This document shows positions 11,971-18,884 of a stretch of 36,271 nucleotides of DNA, piece by piece. The notes under the pieces are model-generated. The model saw only the letters and a program-made list of their open reading frames with translations, was not told the DNA's origin and did not search any database. The position numbers and the translations under genes were made by a program. The DNA lies in IMG/VR virus record IMGVR_UViG_3300037502_000824, positions 1 through 36,271 of that record. One strand, written 5' to 3'. The DNA comes from a virus. Each line of letters opens with the position of its first letter. Position 1 is the stretch's first letter.

Positions 11971-12236
11971 AAGCACGAGACATTCAAATCGGTGGTGACC
12001 ATTACAAGAACATGGGCGTCGAGCCTTGGGATGTGGTGGACACATGGCCCATCGAGCAGCGCATCGGGTTCTACCGTGGCGGCGCTCTCAAGTACGTCAT
12101 GCGCATGGGCACCAAGGACGAGAACGTCCAAGAGATTCGCAAGGGTGCCCACTATATGCAGAAGCTGGCCGAGGTGCTGCAAGAGCGCGATGACGAAGCG
12201 AAACATCGACTTGATGGGGAGTGCGGCGGTGCTTGA
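11967..12236 (+). CDS. DUF3310 protein (T7 gp1.7-related)
   Basis: This 89-residue protein contains GGDHYKNMGVEPWDVV, LKYVMRMGTKD and a following helix with QEIRKGAHYMQKLAEVL, the DUF3310 signature. T7 gp1.7, which shares this region, is a nucleotide kinase acting on dGMP and dTMP. This protein is about the length of the DUF3310 module alone, so kinase activity is not assured. Context with an NTP pyrophosphohydrolase and a glutaredoxin suggests nucleotide pool functions. Confidence 0.85.
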   Translation: MKARDIQIGGDHYKNMGVEPWDVVDTWPIEQRIGFYRGGALKYVMRMGTKDENVQEIRKGAHYMQKLAEVLQERDDEAKHRLDGECGGA

Positions 12237-12516
12237 AAAAGACATTGAGAAAAAGGTCTGCGACTACGCCAAGTCCAAGGGTGTGCTGGCGTACAAGTTC
12301 ACCAGCCCCGCCCGCGCCGCTGTGCCTGATCGTCTGTTCATCGGACCCGATGGGCGCATGTGGTTCTGCGAGTTCAAGCGCGAGGGTCAAGTGCCCACGC
12401 CAGCGCAGTACCGGGAGCACGACAGACTCAGGCAACAGATGGTCAACGTGTTTGTGATCGACAACGTGGCCGAGGGTAAGTTGATGGTTGACGTGATGGT
12501 GATGGGGGCTGTATGA
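12229..12516 (+). CDS. VRR-NUC domain nuclease
   Basis: This 95-residue protein shows the PD-(D/E)XK pattern of VRR-NUC: an N-terminal helix EKDIEKKVCDYAKSKG, P33-D34, then E48-x-K50 in FCEFKREGQ and a following helix. Stand-alone VRR-NUC proteins are resolvase or nickase-like nucleases common beside phage SNF2 helicases. I chose the GTG at 12229 because GGGGAG lies 6 nt upstream and family members begin at this helix; ATGs at 12190 and 12214 would give longer forms with poor binding sites. The end overlaps the next ATG. Confidence 0.85.
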   Translation: MLEKDIEKKVCDYAKSKGVLAYKFTSPARAAVPDRLFIGPDGRMWFCEFKREGQVPTPAQYREHDRLRQQMVNVFVIDNVAEGKLMVDVMVMGAV

Positions 12517-12719
12517 AATTCAAGATTCAAAAAATTGATCCCCCAAAACACGGCAACACCCGAACCCGTCGAGTGTTTGCGTGGAGAAAGACAACGGTTG
12601 GTGATTACCAAGTGTGGCTAGAACACTACGAGGTGCATGAAAGATTTTATGAACCCGTGGGTGGTAATGCCGGGTGGTGGTCAGAGACAAGTCGCAACGT
12701 ATTAGAGTGGTATTACTGA
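12513..12719 (+). CDS. Small hypothetical protein
   Basis: This 68-residue protein is rich in aromatic residues (six Trp) and has a basic N-terminus, KFKIQKIDPPKHGNTRTRR. It is coupled by ATGA to VRR-NUC and by TGATG to the helicase. The predicted beta-rich pattern suggests a compact domain. No family is recognised. Confidence 0.7.
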   Translation: MKFKIQKIDPPKHGNTRTRRVFAWRKTTVGDYQVWLEHYEVHERFYEPVGGNAGWWSETSRNVLEWYY

Positions 12720-14125
12720 TGCTGACACCTGACCTGCTCCACGACTACCAGAAGAAGGCGGTCAACTTCCAATGCACCCATGCCAACTCGATGCTGTGGC
12801 TGGACATGGGCTTGGGGAAGACCGTCATCACGCTGACCAGCCTTGCACACCTGATCAACACCGGCTTCCTGCGCGGCGTGATCATCGTTGCCCCGATCCG
12901 AGTAATTCGGCTGGTGTGGCGGCAGGAAGCTGCGAAGTGGGAGCACACCAAGCACCTCAAGTTCAGCATGGTCGCGGGCACCAAGGACCAGCGCACCCGC
13001 GCTCTCCTGCGCCCTGCTGACGTGTACATGGTGAACTACGAGAACCTTGGTTGGTTGGCCGAAACGCTCCAGACCTACTTCGTCAAAAAAGATCGCCCGA
13101 TGCCCTTCAACGGAATCGTCTGGGACGAGATCAGCAAGATGAAGAACAGCGCCACGAACCGGGTCAAAGCGTTTCGCAAGATCGCAGACCAGTTCGACTG
13201 GACTACGGGCCTCACCGGCACCCCGGCCAGCAACGGCTACAAAGACCTGCACGGCCAGTTCCTCGTGGTGGACAGGGGTGAGCGTCTGGGCACCAGCAAG
13301 ACGGCCTTCCGCACCCGGTTTTACAAGAAGGTCGGACCGTACAAGGAAGTGCCTTACGAGGACACCGAGGACACCATCAAGAAGCTGATCGGTGACATCA
13401 CGCTGGAAATGTCAGCCGAGGACTACAACCCGCTGCCGGACCTGATCGTCAACAACATCGAGATCGAGATGCCCGACGATCTGCGGGCCAAGTACGACAG
13501 GCTGGAGAAAGAGTTCTTCATGGTGCTGGACAGCGGCAAGGAAGTCGAGGCGTTTAACCAAGCGGCTCTGACCAACAAGTGCCTCCAGTTCTCCAACGGG
13601 GCCATGTACCCGATTGCCGGGATGCCGCTGTGGGAGCCGGTTCATGACATGAAGCTGGACGCGCTGGAGGACATCATCGACGAGGCCCAAGGCTCACCGA
13701 TCCTGTGCGCCTACGCCTACCGCAGCGATGCCGAGCGCATCATGACCCGGTTCAAAGACCTGCGCCCGATCAACCTGACCGAGTGCAAGAGCGAGGCCGC
13801 GCTGACCAACGCCATGCACCGCTGGAAGACTGGCGACTGCCAACTGATGATCGGCCACCCTGCGTCGATGGGTCACGGTATCGACGGCCTCCAGAAGAAC
13901 GGCCACATCCTCGTGTGGTATGGCCTCAACTGGTCGCTGGACCTATACGAGCAGTTCAACGCTCGGGTGCGCCGCCAAGGTCAAGGTGCCCCGGTCATGT
14001 GTCACCGCATCCTGATGCAGAGCACCCTTGACCAAGCACAAGCACTGGCCCTCGACGAGAAGGCCACAACCCAAGCTGGGCTGCGCAACGCAGTCAAGCA
14101 ATACCGTCAATCCAAAGGAGTATGA
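12719..14125 (+). CDS. SNF2-family DEAD/DEAH-like helicase
   Basis: This 468-residue protein has motif I GLGKT at 31-35, motif Ia-like VAPIRVI, motif II DEIS at 136-139, motif III TGTP at 166-169, and in the C-terminal RecA domain MGHGIDGLQ and the arginine-finger motif VI QFNARVRRQGQ. The family translocates on dsDNA. In phage cassettes with DUF2800, DUF2815 and VRR-NUC it is presumed to act in replication or recombination. The ATG at 12719 overlaps the previous stop and precedes the Q-motif-like DLLHDYQKKA; the longer upstream frame is an artefact. Confidence 0.9.
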   Translation: MLTPDLLHDYQKKAVNFQCTHANSMLWLDMGLGKTVITLTSLAHLINTGFLRGVIIVAPIRVIRLVWRQEAAKWEHTKHLKFSMVAGTKDQRTRALLRPADVYMVNYENLGWLAETLQTYFVKKDRPMPFNGIVWDEISKMKNSATNRVKAFRKIADQFDWTTGLTGTPASNGYKDLHGQFLVVDRGERLGTSKTAFRTRFYKKVGPYKEVPYEDTEDTIKKLIGDITLEMSAEDYNPLPDLIVNNIEIEMPDDLRAKYDRLEKEFFMVLDSGKEVEAFNQAALTNKCLQFSNGAMYPIAGMPLWEPVHDMKLDALEDIIDEAQGSPILCAYAYRSDAERIMTRFKDLRPINLTECKSEAALTNAMHRWKTGDCQLMIGHPASMGHGIDGLQKNGHILVWYGLNWSLDLYEQFNARVRRQGQGAPVMCHRILMQSTLDQAQALALDEKATTQAGLRNAVKQYRQSKGV

Positions 14126-14127
14126 AC

Positions 14128-14568
14128 ATGACAATCGAAGCCATTGAACTTTGGCACAAACGTGCCCGCCCTGAACCCACCGACAAAGACTTCAACGTGC
14201 AGCTTGGGTGCCACTTCGAGGAGATTCAAGAGATGGCATCCACACTCGAAGGCGTCGATGTCATCATGATCAAGCTACTCGACGAATTTGATTCGGTCAC
14301 TTCGCAGATCGCAAGTCGATTGAAAAAAGGACTCAGTGCTGTCGAAATCATCGACCGCAAAGAATTCCTCGATGGTGTTGCCGACCAAGTTGTCACTGGT
14401 GTCGGTACAGCTTACTGTGCAGGCATGAAGGGTGCTGACGCTTGTGAGCGTGTGAACACCAGCAACTGGTCCAAGTTTGACGAGAGCGGCCAGCCAATCC
14501 GTGACCAGAATGGCAAGATCGCCAAGGGTCCAAATTACCAGCCGCCAGTGCTTGACGGCCTCTATTGA
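14128..14568 (+). CDS. MazG-like all-alpha NTP pyrophosphohydrolase
   Basis: This 146-residue protein has the metal-binding helix pair of all-alpha NTP-PPases: HFEEIQEM early in the protein and the second-helix D in LDGVADQVVTGVGTAYCAG, followed by the family ending NTSNWSKFDESG, GKIAKGPNYQPPVL. Such phage enzymes hydrolyse dNTPs or related nucleotides and adjust pools. AAAGGAG at 14114-14120 is 7 nt from the ATG at 14128 and only 1 nt from an in-frame ATG at 14122, so 14128 is preferred. Confidence 0.82.
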   Translation: MTIEAIELWHKRARPEPTDKDFNVQLGCHFEEIQEMASTLEGVDVIMIKLLDEFDSVTSQIASRLKKGLSAVEIIDRKEFLDGVADQVVTGVGTAYCAGMKGADACERVNTSNWSKFDESGQPIRDQNGKIAKGPNYQPPVLDGLY

Positions 14569-14593
14569 AAGTGTGATACACTTGTTGCACATC
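14565..14593 (+). promoter_or_regulatory. Promoter/operator element matching the primase upstream region
   Basis: TTGAAA (14565-14570) is followed after 17 bp by CACATC; alternatively TGATACACT (14575-14583) is an extended -10 with TTGACG at 14552 as a distant -35. AAGTGT-GAT-ACACTT (14569-14583) is the same inverted repeat as at 6569-6583, and the flanking TTGAAA and TGT are also shared. It overlaps the stop of the pyrophosphohydrolase gene and precedes the ATG at 14612. Confidence 0.6.
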
Positions 14594-14611
14594 AACCAAG
14601 GAGTAATTGTA

Positions 14612-14821
14612 ATGTTCCGTGAAGTCATCAACTATCTGAAGAATGTGTACACCGTGCCCACAGCCGAAACCTTGGCGCTGCGGGAACTGGAGGACAGCAA
14701 ACGCAGGCTGCTGGAGGCCCAGACAGCGCGTGAATACGCTGACTCCATGTGCAAGTACCGCGAGGCACAGATCAAGCGCCTGACGGCATACCTGCACAAG
14801 GCCACTGAGGAGCAATCATGA
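14612..14821 (+). CDS. Small coiled-coil hypothetical protein
   Basis: This 69-residue protein follows a promoter-like element and has an AAGGAG binding site. It is mostly one charged helix (LALRELEDSKRRLLEAQTAREYADSM and on), a likely coiled coil. Its end overlaps the next gene by ATGA. Function is unknown; the layout suggests the first gene of a middle or delayed-early sub-operon. Confidence 0.72.
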   Translation: MFREVINYLKNVYTVPTAETLALRELEDSKRRLLEAQTAREYADSMCKYREAQIKRLTAYLHKATEEQS

Positions 14822-14934
14822 CCACATGGCCCTTCCCTCCCCCGGGCGGGCCTGTGCCGTGGACCGCACAGCAGGAACGCGACTACCAGCGCCAGCAGCG
14901 TGAACAGCTACCGGAGGCACCGTGGGTACACTGA
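14818..14934 (+). CDS. 38-residue Pro/Gln-rich peptide
   Basis: This frame starts with the ATG overlapping the preceding stop (ATGA) and ends inside the start region of the next gene. The peptide has a Pro-rich N-terminus (TTWPFPPPGGPVPW) and a Gln/Arg-rich helix (QQERDYQRQQREQ). Coupled position on both sides supports translation. Function is unknown. Confidence 0.6.
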   Translation: MTTWPFPPPGGPVPWTAQQERDYQRQQREQLPEAPWVH

Positions 14935-15290
14935 ACCGAGGACGCCGGGTCATTGACACCACTGCGGCCATTGTCGAGTTTGGCGAGATCACTGCGATGG
15001 AGTTGGCCGAGTATTTGGGGATCACCCGATATGACGCCCACGCCGTCCTGCGGCGCATGAGCAAGCGCACCAAGGCCGGGGTCAAGCGCATCCATGTCGT
15101 GCGGTACATCGACGACCATGACGGTGCCCGCAAGTACCCCCGGGCCGTCTATGCGATGGGTGACAAACCTGACGCCAAAAAGCCCAAGGCTGACCAACTC
15201 AGGGTCAAGCGGGAATACTATGCGCGGGTCAAGTCTCGCACGACCATGAACAGCGTGTTCAATCTTGGGATTCAGTGGAGAGCAGCATGA
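14922..15290 (+). CDS. Winged-helix DNA-binding protein
   Basis: This 122-residue protein starts at a GTG within the preceding gene. Residues about 13-60 form a winged HTH (AAIVEFGEITAMELAEYLG followed by TRYDAHAVLRRM), then a basic wing (KRIHVVRYIDDHDGARKYPRAVYAMGD) and a basic C-terminus. This arrangement is common in phage regulators whose role is not established. It could time middle-to-late transcription; that is inference. Confidence 0.72.
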   Translation: MGTLNRGRRVIDTTAAIVEFGEITAMELAEYLGITRYDAHAVLRRMSKRTKAGVKRIHVVRYIDDHDGARKYPRAVYAMGDKPDAKKPKADQLRVKREYYARVKSRTTMNSVFNLGIQWRAA

Positions 15291-15769
15291 GGAAGCGCAG
15301 CAAATACCGACCCAAGGGTGTACGGCTTGACCTTATTGGGTACGTCACGGAATCGCTCAAGCCTGTCGCGGCGCACGAAAGCTACCTGATTGACCTCAAG
15401 ATCAAGAACAGCGAAGCGATGGTGGCGCTCATGCGCGGCACAGCGGTCAAGGCCGACATCGACACGCTGATCGCCATGTCCAACATCGTCGAAGCCCTCT
15501 ACCAACTGGGTTTCGGTTCGGAGTACAAAGACGTGGGGATTGACGGACGCGAGGCGCTGCTCCAGATCGTTCACCGCGCCGTGGAAACCAAGCGATTCGT
15601 GCCCACGGCCGAACAGATCAAGGCGCTCCAAATGCTCATGGAATTGCACGATGCCCAGATGGATGTGATCACGATCAAAGACATGGAGAGGGCACTGGAA
15701 TTTGCCCGCGACCAATTCCGCAACAAGCGGATGACCCGACTGCCAACAATTCAGGAGTGGACTGTATGA
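15287..15769 (+). CDS. Conserved phage hypothetical protein
   Basis: This 160-residue helical protein begins MRKRSKYRPKGVRLDLIGYV and contains SYLIDLKIKNSEAM and MERALEFARDQFRNKRM. I recall similar unnamed proteins in betaproteobacterial phages, located near the end of the early region. The ATG at 15287 overlaps the preceding stop (ATGA), and the family starts at this basic tail, so a GTG at 15275 is less likely. Its late-early position and basic start would fit an antitermination-type role, without direct evidence. Confidence 0.75.
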   Translation: MRKRSKYRPKGVRLDLIGYVTESLKPVAAHESYLIDLKIKNSEAMVALMRGTAVKADIDTLIAMSNIVEALYQLGFGSEYKDVGIDGREALLQIVHRAVETKRFVPTAEQIKALQMLMELHDAQMDVITIKDMERALEFARDQFRNKRMTRLPTIQEWTV

Positions 15770-15981
15770 ACTGCTGCGACTATGAGTGCAATGACGCTTT
15801 GAATTGCCCAGCCCACGGGGCCAAGGTTGCCAAAGTGAAACAGCGATACCCGAAGCACCCGCAGCCGGTGTTTGTGCCATACATCAACCGGCAACTCAGG
15901 GCGCTGGCAAAGTGGATGCTGCTGGCAATCCTTGGCTGGCTGATCTGGGTACCGGTGCTTTACTTGCTCTTGCGGGCATAA
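15766..15981 (+). CDS. Small Cys-rich membrane protein
   Basis: This 71-residue protein has an N-terminal Cys cluster (CC, C and C within the first 15 residues: NCCDYECNDALNCP) and a C-terminal transmembrane helix (about 49-69, WMLLAILGWLIWVPVLYLLL). The Cys-rich end could bind metal. It is coupled to the preceding gene by ATGA. Its last 22 bp overlap the end of the convergent holin gene. Confidence 0.72.
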   Translation: MNCCDYECNDALNCPAHGAKVAKVKQRYPKHPQPVFVPYINRQLRALAKWMLLAILGWLIWVPVLYLLLRA

Positions 15982-16328
15982 AACAGGGTGCGATCCCCGA
16001 ACAAATAGAACCCGACAGCCCCGGCAAAGTTGTCCACCGACTCGCTGGGGATGTTGTTGATCTTGAGGTATGCCCAAGTACCCAGCACAATGACCCCGAC
16101 AGCGGGGCGCATCAAGCGCACAGCAGCCTCAACCCACGGGTATGAGGGGTTGGTGCCCCCGGCGTCATTCATCGCCTTGAACATGTCCAGATCGAGTTGG
16201 CGCATCTTGACGTACTCGTCCACGTTCACCGGCTTGTAGCTGTCAGTCTGAATAAATCGCCCGATCAGGGATTTCCCTAAGTCGACGGCCAGCGGGCCAA
16301 GGGCGGCAAGAATGGTCAACGGGTCCAT
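15960..16328 (-). CDS. Holin (GTA-holin/3TM-like)
   Basis: This 122-residue protein starts MDPLTILAALGPLAVDLGKS, with a first amphipathic/hydrophobic helix, a charged middle (EYVKMRQLDLDMFKAMND), and two further hydrophobic segments (LMRPAVGVIVLGTWAYL and FAGAVGFYLFG), matching the three-helix phage holin type PF11351. It would form inner-membrane lesions to release the endolysin. The ATG at 16328 overlaps the endolysin stop and has GGAG 8 nt upstream. The longer frame reaching 16493 reads through the endolysin gene and is spurious. Confidence 0.8.
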   Translation of the reverse strand: MDPLTILAALGPLAVDLGKSLIGRFIQTDSYKPVNVDEYVKMRQLDLDMFKAMNDAGGTNPSYPWVEAAVRLMRPAVGVIVLGTWAYLKINNIPSESVDNFAGAVGFYLFGDRTLFYARKSK

Positions 16329-16723
16329 CACGGGTACTCCTTGCGGGGCAGTTGGAAATGCGGTCCGTCGCGGAAGGTCTTCCAGTCGCCACCCCACTCG
16401 ACTGGGACTTTGACCTGTTTGGCCGCTTCTTTCATCGCCGCAGCGATCTTGTTGTACAGAGGCCAAGACCAATCGACCTGATCGTCTACCCATGCACCGA
16501 GGTCCACCGCTTTGGCGAATCCGTCAGCACCCGGGATGTGCCGAGAGTTCATGGTCTGACTGGCTCCTGACTCCACCAGTGTGCGCTGGCGCTCTGGGGT
16601 GCGGACACCTTCAAGAACGGTGAAGTCAACAGTGGTGATCTGGATGGCCCGCTCGACAACCTTCACGAGGTCCGGGTGGACCCCTTGAAGACGCATCTTT
16701 GATCGGGGACCGAGGCTGAACAC
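16328..16723 (-). CDS. Endolysin, M15 peptidase
   Basis: This 131-residue protein has the M15/VanY-type zinc site: SRH with H62, AVD with D74, and PHFQ with H122, plus VEWGGDW before it. T5-type endolysins of this family cut L-alanyl-D-glutamate bonds in peptidoglycan. No signal peptide is visible, so export relies on a holin. The start is GTG at 16723 with GGAAG upstream; an internal ATG at 16696 is possible but lacks a binding site. Confidence 0.9.
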   Translation of the reverse strand: MFSLGPRSKMRLQGVHPDLVKVVERAIQITTVDFTVLEGVRTPERQRTLVESGASQTMNSRHIPGADGFAKAVDLGAWVDDQVDWSWPLYNKIAAAMKEAAKQVKVPVEWGGDWKTFRDGPHFQLPRKEYP

Positions 16724-16724
16724 G

Positions 16725-16940
16725 TCAGGGCTTCCAGTGGCTGGTAATCCAACCGATCATGCCGCCGACACCAGAGGCGATGGTCATGCCCATCCAGAAC
16801 CCGCCTTTGGACTTGTTGGCAAGTTCAAGAAGCTGGTCAATCTGGGCTTCCATCTTGTCCATCTTTTTGTCCATCACCTGCACTCGTTCCCAGAGCACAC
16901 CGTATTTCACCGGGTCAAAGTTCGTTTCGTTGAACGCCAT
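16725..16940 (-). CDS. XhlA-like coiled-coil membrane protein
   Basis: This 71-residue protein has an N-terminal coiled coil (about 18-45, VQVMDKKMDKMEAQIDQLLELANKS) and a C-terminal Gly-rich transmembrane segment (FWMGMTIASGVGGMIGWI). The pattern resembles XhlA-type accessory lysis proteins. Being next to the endolysin and holin supports a lysis role. A small tail or ejection role is an alternative. Confidence 0.68.
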   Translation of the reverse strand: MAFNETNFDPVKYGVLWERVQVMDKKMDKMEAQIDQLLELANKSKGGFWMGMTIASGVGGMIGWITSHWKP

Positions 16941-16943
16941 TGA

Positions 16944-18884
16944 TTACTCCATAACAAGCGAGTTTTGAATTTCGGCGGCTGGAGCAAGCATGTTCACAGC
17001 AGCAGGTGTGCGCAAGACCTTCGACGCAGCCTTGCTAGTTTTCTGGAAGGGGTCTGCCAGCTTCTGACCTTTGGCCTGACGCGCCATCGCTTTTTCAAGC
17101 GCGGCAGCGGCCGACGCAGGGTCCAGCATCTCAGCAGCCAACTCGATTGCCAGCTTCTGGTCCAGCTTGCCCTGCATCCGGCGCAGCAGATCGTTGGCGA
17201 CCGTGGTCACGTTGTTGATGAAGTTGGGAGCGCGGACGCTGCCCATGACCTCGGTGCCCATCAGGTTCACGTCAGGACCAGCCCCACGGGCGGCTGCGGC
17301 CTGCGCTTCGGTTTGACGAGCACGGGCCAGATCGGCGCGGACATCCTCGACGATCTTGATCTGCTCGGGGGTCAGCACGTCAGACAGCGCCTCGAAGCGC
17401 GATTCACCGGTGGCCCGCTTGATGGTACCCGGGGCGCTTTCCAGCGCACCAGCGTACCCAGCGGCCCGCAGGCGGGCGGTTTCCTCACCCAGTGCAGGCT
17501 TGAGTTTGCCTTCAAGGAACTGACCGACCTGCATCTGGTTGATCGGTTTGCTCTGGGCGGCAAAGGTTTCCCGGGCCGTCTTGTAGGCGGGAGCCTTGTC
17601 CTCGACCCAGTTGAGGAACTGCGACCGGGTGCCCTTGATTGCACCCACCTCAGCAGCACCGATACCGAACCGCTCGGGGTTCTTGATCAGGTCATCAAAA
17701 GCCATCTTCATGGCGTGAAGGCTGCTGCCGGGATACTGGGCCACTTCGCCCGGGATCACGGTCTGACCCATTGGGCGACCGGCTTCATCGACGATGCTGG
17801 ACGGCACAACTTGAGCAGGACGATTCTGACCAATCTGGAACGGCTGACCTTTTTCCGCAGCCAGATCGGCGGCGCGGGCGATCACCTTGTCCATCGAGGG
17901 GCGATCCAGCAGCGAAGCAAACGCATCATCTGCGGCCACCATTGCTTTGTCGGAAATACCGTAGAGTTGACCGGCCGTCGTCTTGCGGGCAGCTTCTGCG
18001 GCCTTGAGTTCCGCAGGAGTTTTGCCGACCTGCTGCACGGCAGCAAGCTGCGCCGCCTTTTGAGCCTCGGCCCGCTCATAGAACGGGGTCGGGGTGGTCT
18101 TGGCAGCAGACGCCCCCATTGCCGAGAACCGGGTGGCTCCGGCAGGCGCAGCGGCTTCCGCAGCCGTGGGCAGGCTACCCGGGACGATCTCGGACGGCTG
18201 GCGCAGGGCGTTGAGCACCTCGGGGCCACGACCCTCCACGGCCGTCAGGTACGCCGCCGACTTGGGGTCGAGGGCGTTGTAGACAGCACCGGCACCCTTT
18301 GCCGCCAGCTTGAACGGAGCCTCGATGATCGGGGCGATGGGGCGCATCGGGTTGATCGCGGTACCGGCTTTGGACAGCGCAGCACCAGTCTGCGTGGCAC
18401 CCAGCTTGGTCGCGGCAGCACCGCCGCCACTGAGCAGCGTGGACAGGTCAGCAGCAGCACCCACGGGGTCTTCGGCAAACGTGCGCTTGATGCCCTCGTA
18501 ACTGCCGTAGCGGTCCTTGTACATGCCCCCGATGGCGTTGGCTGTCTGGACCGCCCGCTGCGTGGCTTCTGGGTTGGTGTCGAATTTGTCGATGAAGTTG
18601 ACCACGCCTTGGGGCAGCGCGTTGCGCAGCGCCCCAGCACCAGCATCGAGAATGCCGGTGAGGGTCTGAACCGGGCTGGTCACAGCTTGCAGGACACCAC
18701 CGACGAAGCGGCCCGCACTCTCGGGCACATTCTTAACGGCCTCCACGGGCACCTCGGTCAGCGAATAACTACGGCGCGGGCCGGGGATGCCGCCAGTGGC
18801 AGCAGCAGGAGCAAACTGCTCAAATGGATTAGCAACAGGTGCCTGCGGTTGAGCGGCAAACTGGGCAAACGGGTTTTCTGCCAT
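16944..18884 (-). CDS. Internal virion/DNA ejection protein (gp16 position)
   Basis: This 646-residue Ala-rich protein starts with a duplicated NPFAQF/NPFEQF motif in a Pro/Ala-rich tail, followed by Gly/Ala helices and long charged helices. P22 gp16 is 609 residues and occupies the same position after genes 7 and 20. Sequence alone does not prove homology, but order and length support a protein ejected with DNA that helps form the translocation channel. It starts just after the stop of the preceding gene with GGGGAAG as binding site. Confidence 0.68.
   Translation of the reverse strand: MAENPFAQFAAQPQAPVANPFEQFAPAAATGGIPGPRRSYSLTEVPVEAVKNVPESAGRFVGGVLQAVTSPVQTLTGILDAGAGALRNALPQGVVNFIDKFDTNPEATQRAVQTANAIGGMYKDRYGSYEGIKRTFAEDPVGAAADLSTLLSGGGAAATKLGATQTGAALSKAGTAINPMRPIAPIIEAPFKLAAKGAGAVYNALDPKSAAYLTAVEGRGPEVLNALRQPSEIVPGSLPTAAEAAAPAGATRFSAMGASAAKTTPTPFYERAEAQKAAQLAAVQQVGKTPAELKAAEAARKTTAGQLYGISDKAMVAADDAFASLLDRPSMDKVIARAADLAAEKGQPFQIGQNRPAQVVPSSIVDEAGRPMGQTVIPGEVAQYPGSSLHAMKMAFDDLIKNPERFGIGAAEVGAIKGTRSQFLNWVEDKAPAYKTARETFAAQSKPINQMQVGQFLEGKLKPALGEETARLRAAGYAGALESAPGTIKRATGESRFEALSDVLTPEQIKIVEDVRADLARARQTEAQAAAARGAGPDVNLMGTEVMGSVRAPNFINNVTTVANDLLRRMQGKLDQKLAIELAAEMLDPASAAAALEKAMARQAKGQKLADPFQKTSKAASKVLRTPAAVNMLAPAAEIQNSLVME

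Noticed and set aside
697-15981. Temperate lifestyle
   Set aside because: No integrase, excisionase or CI/Cro pair was recognised. The HTH and RHH proteins alone do not establish lysogeny.
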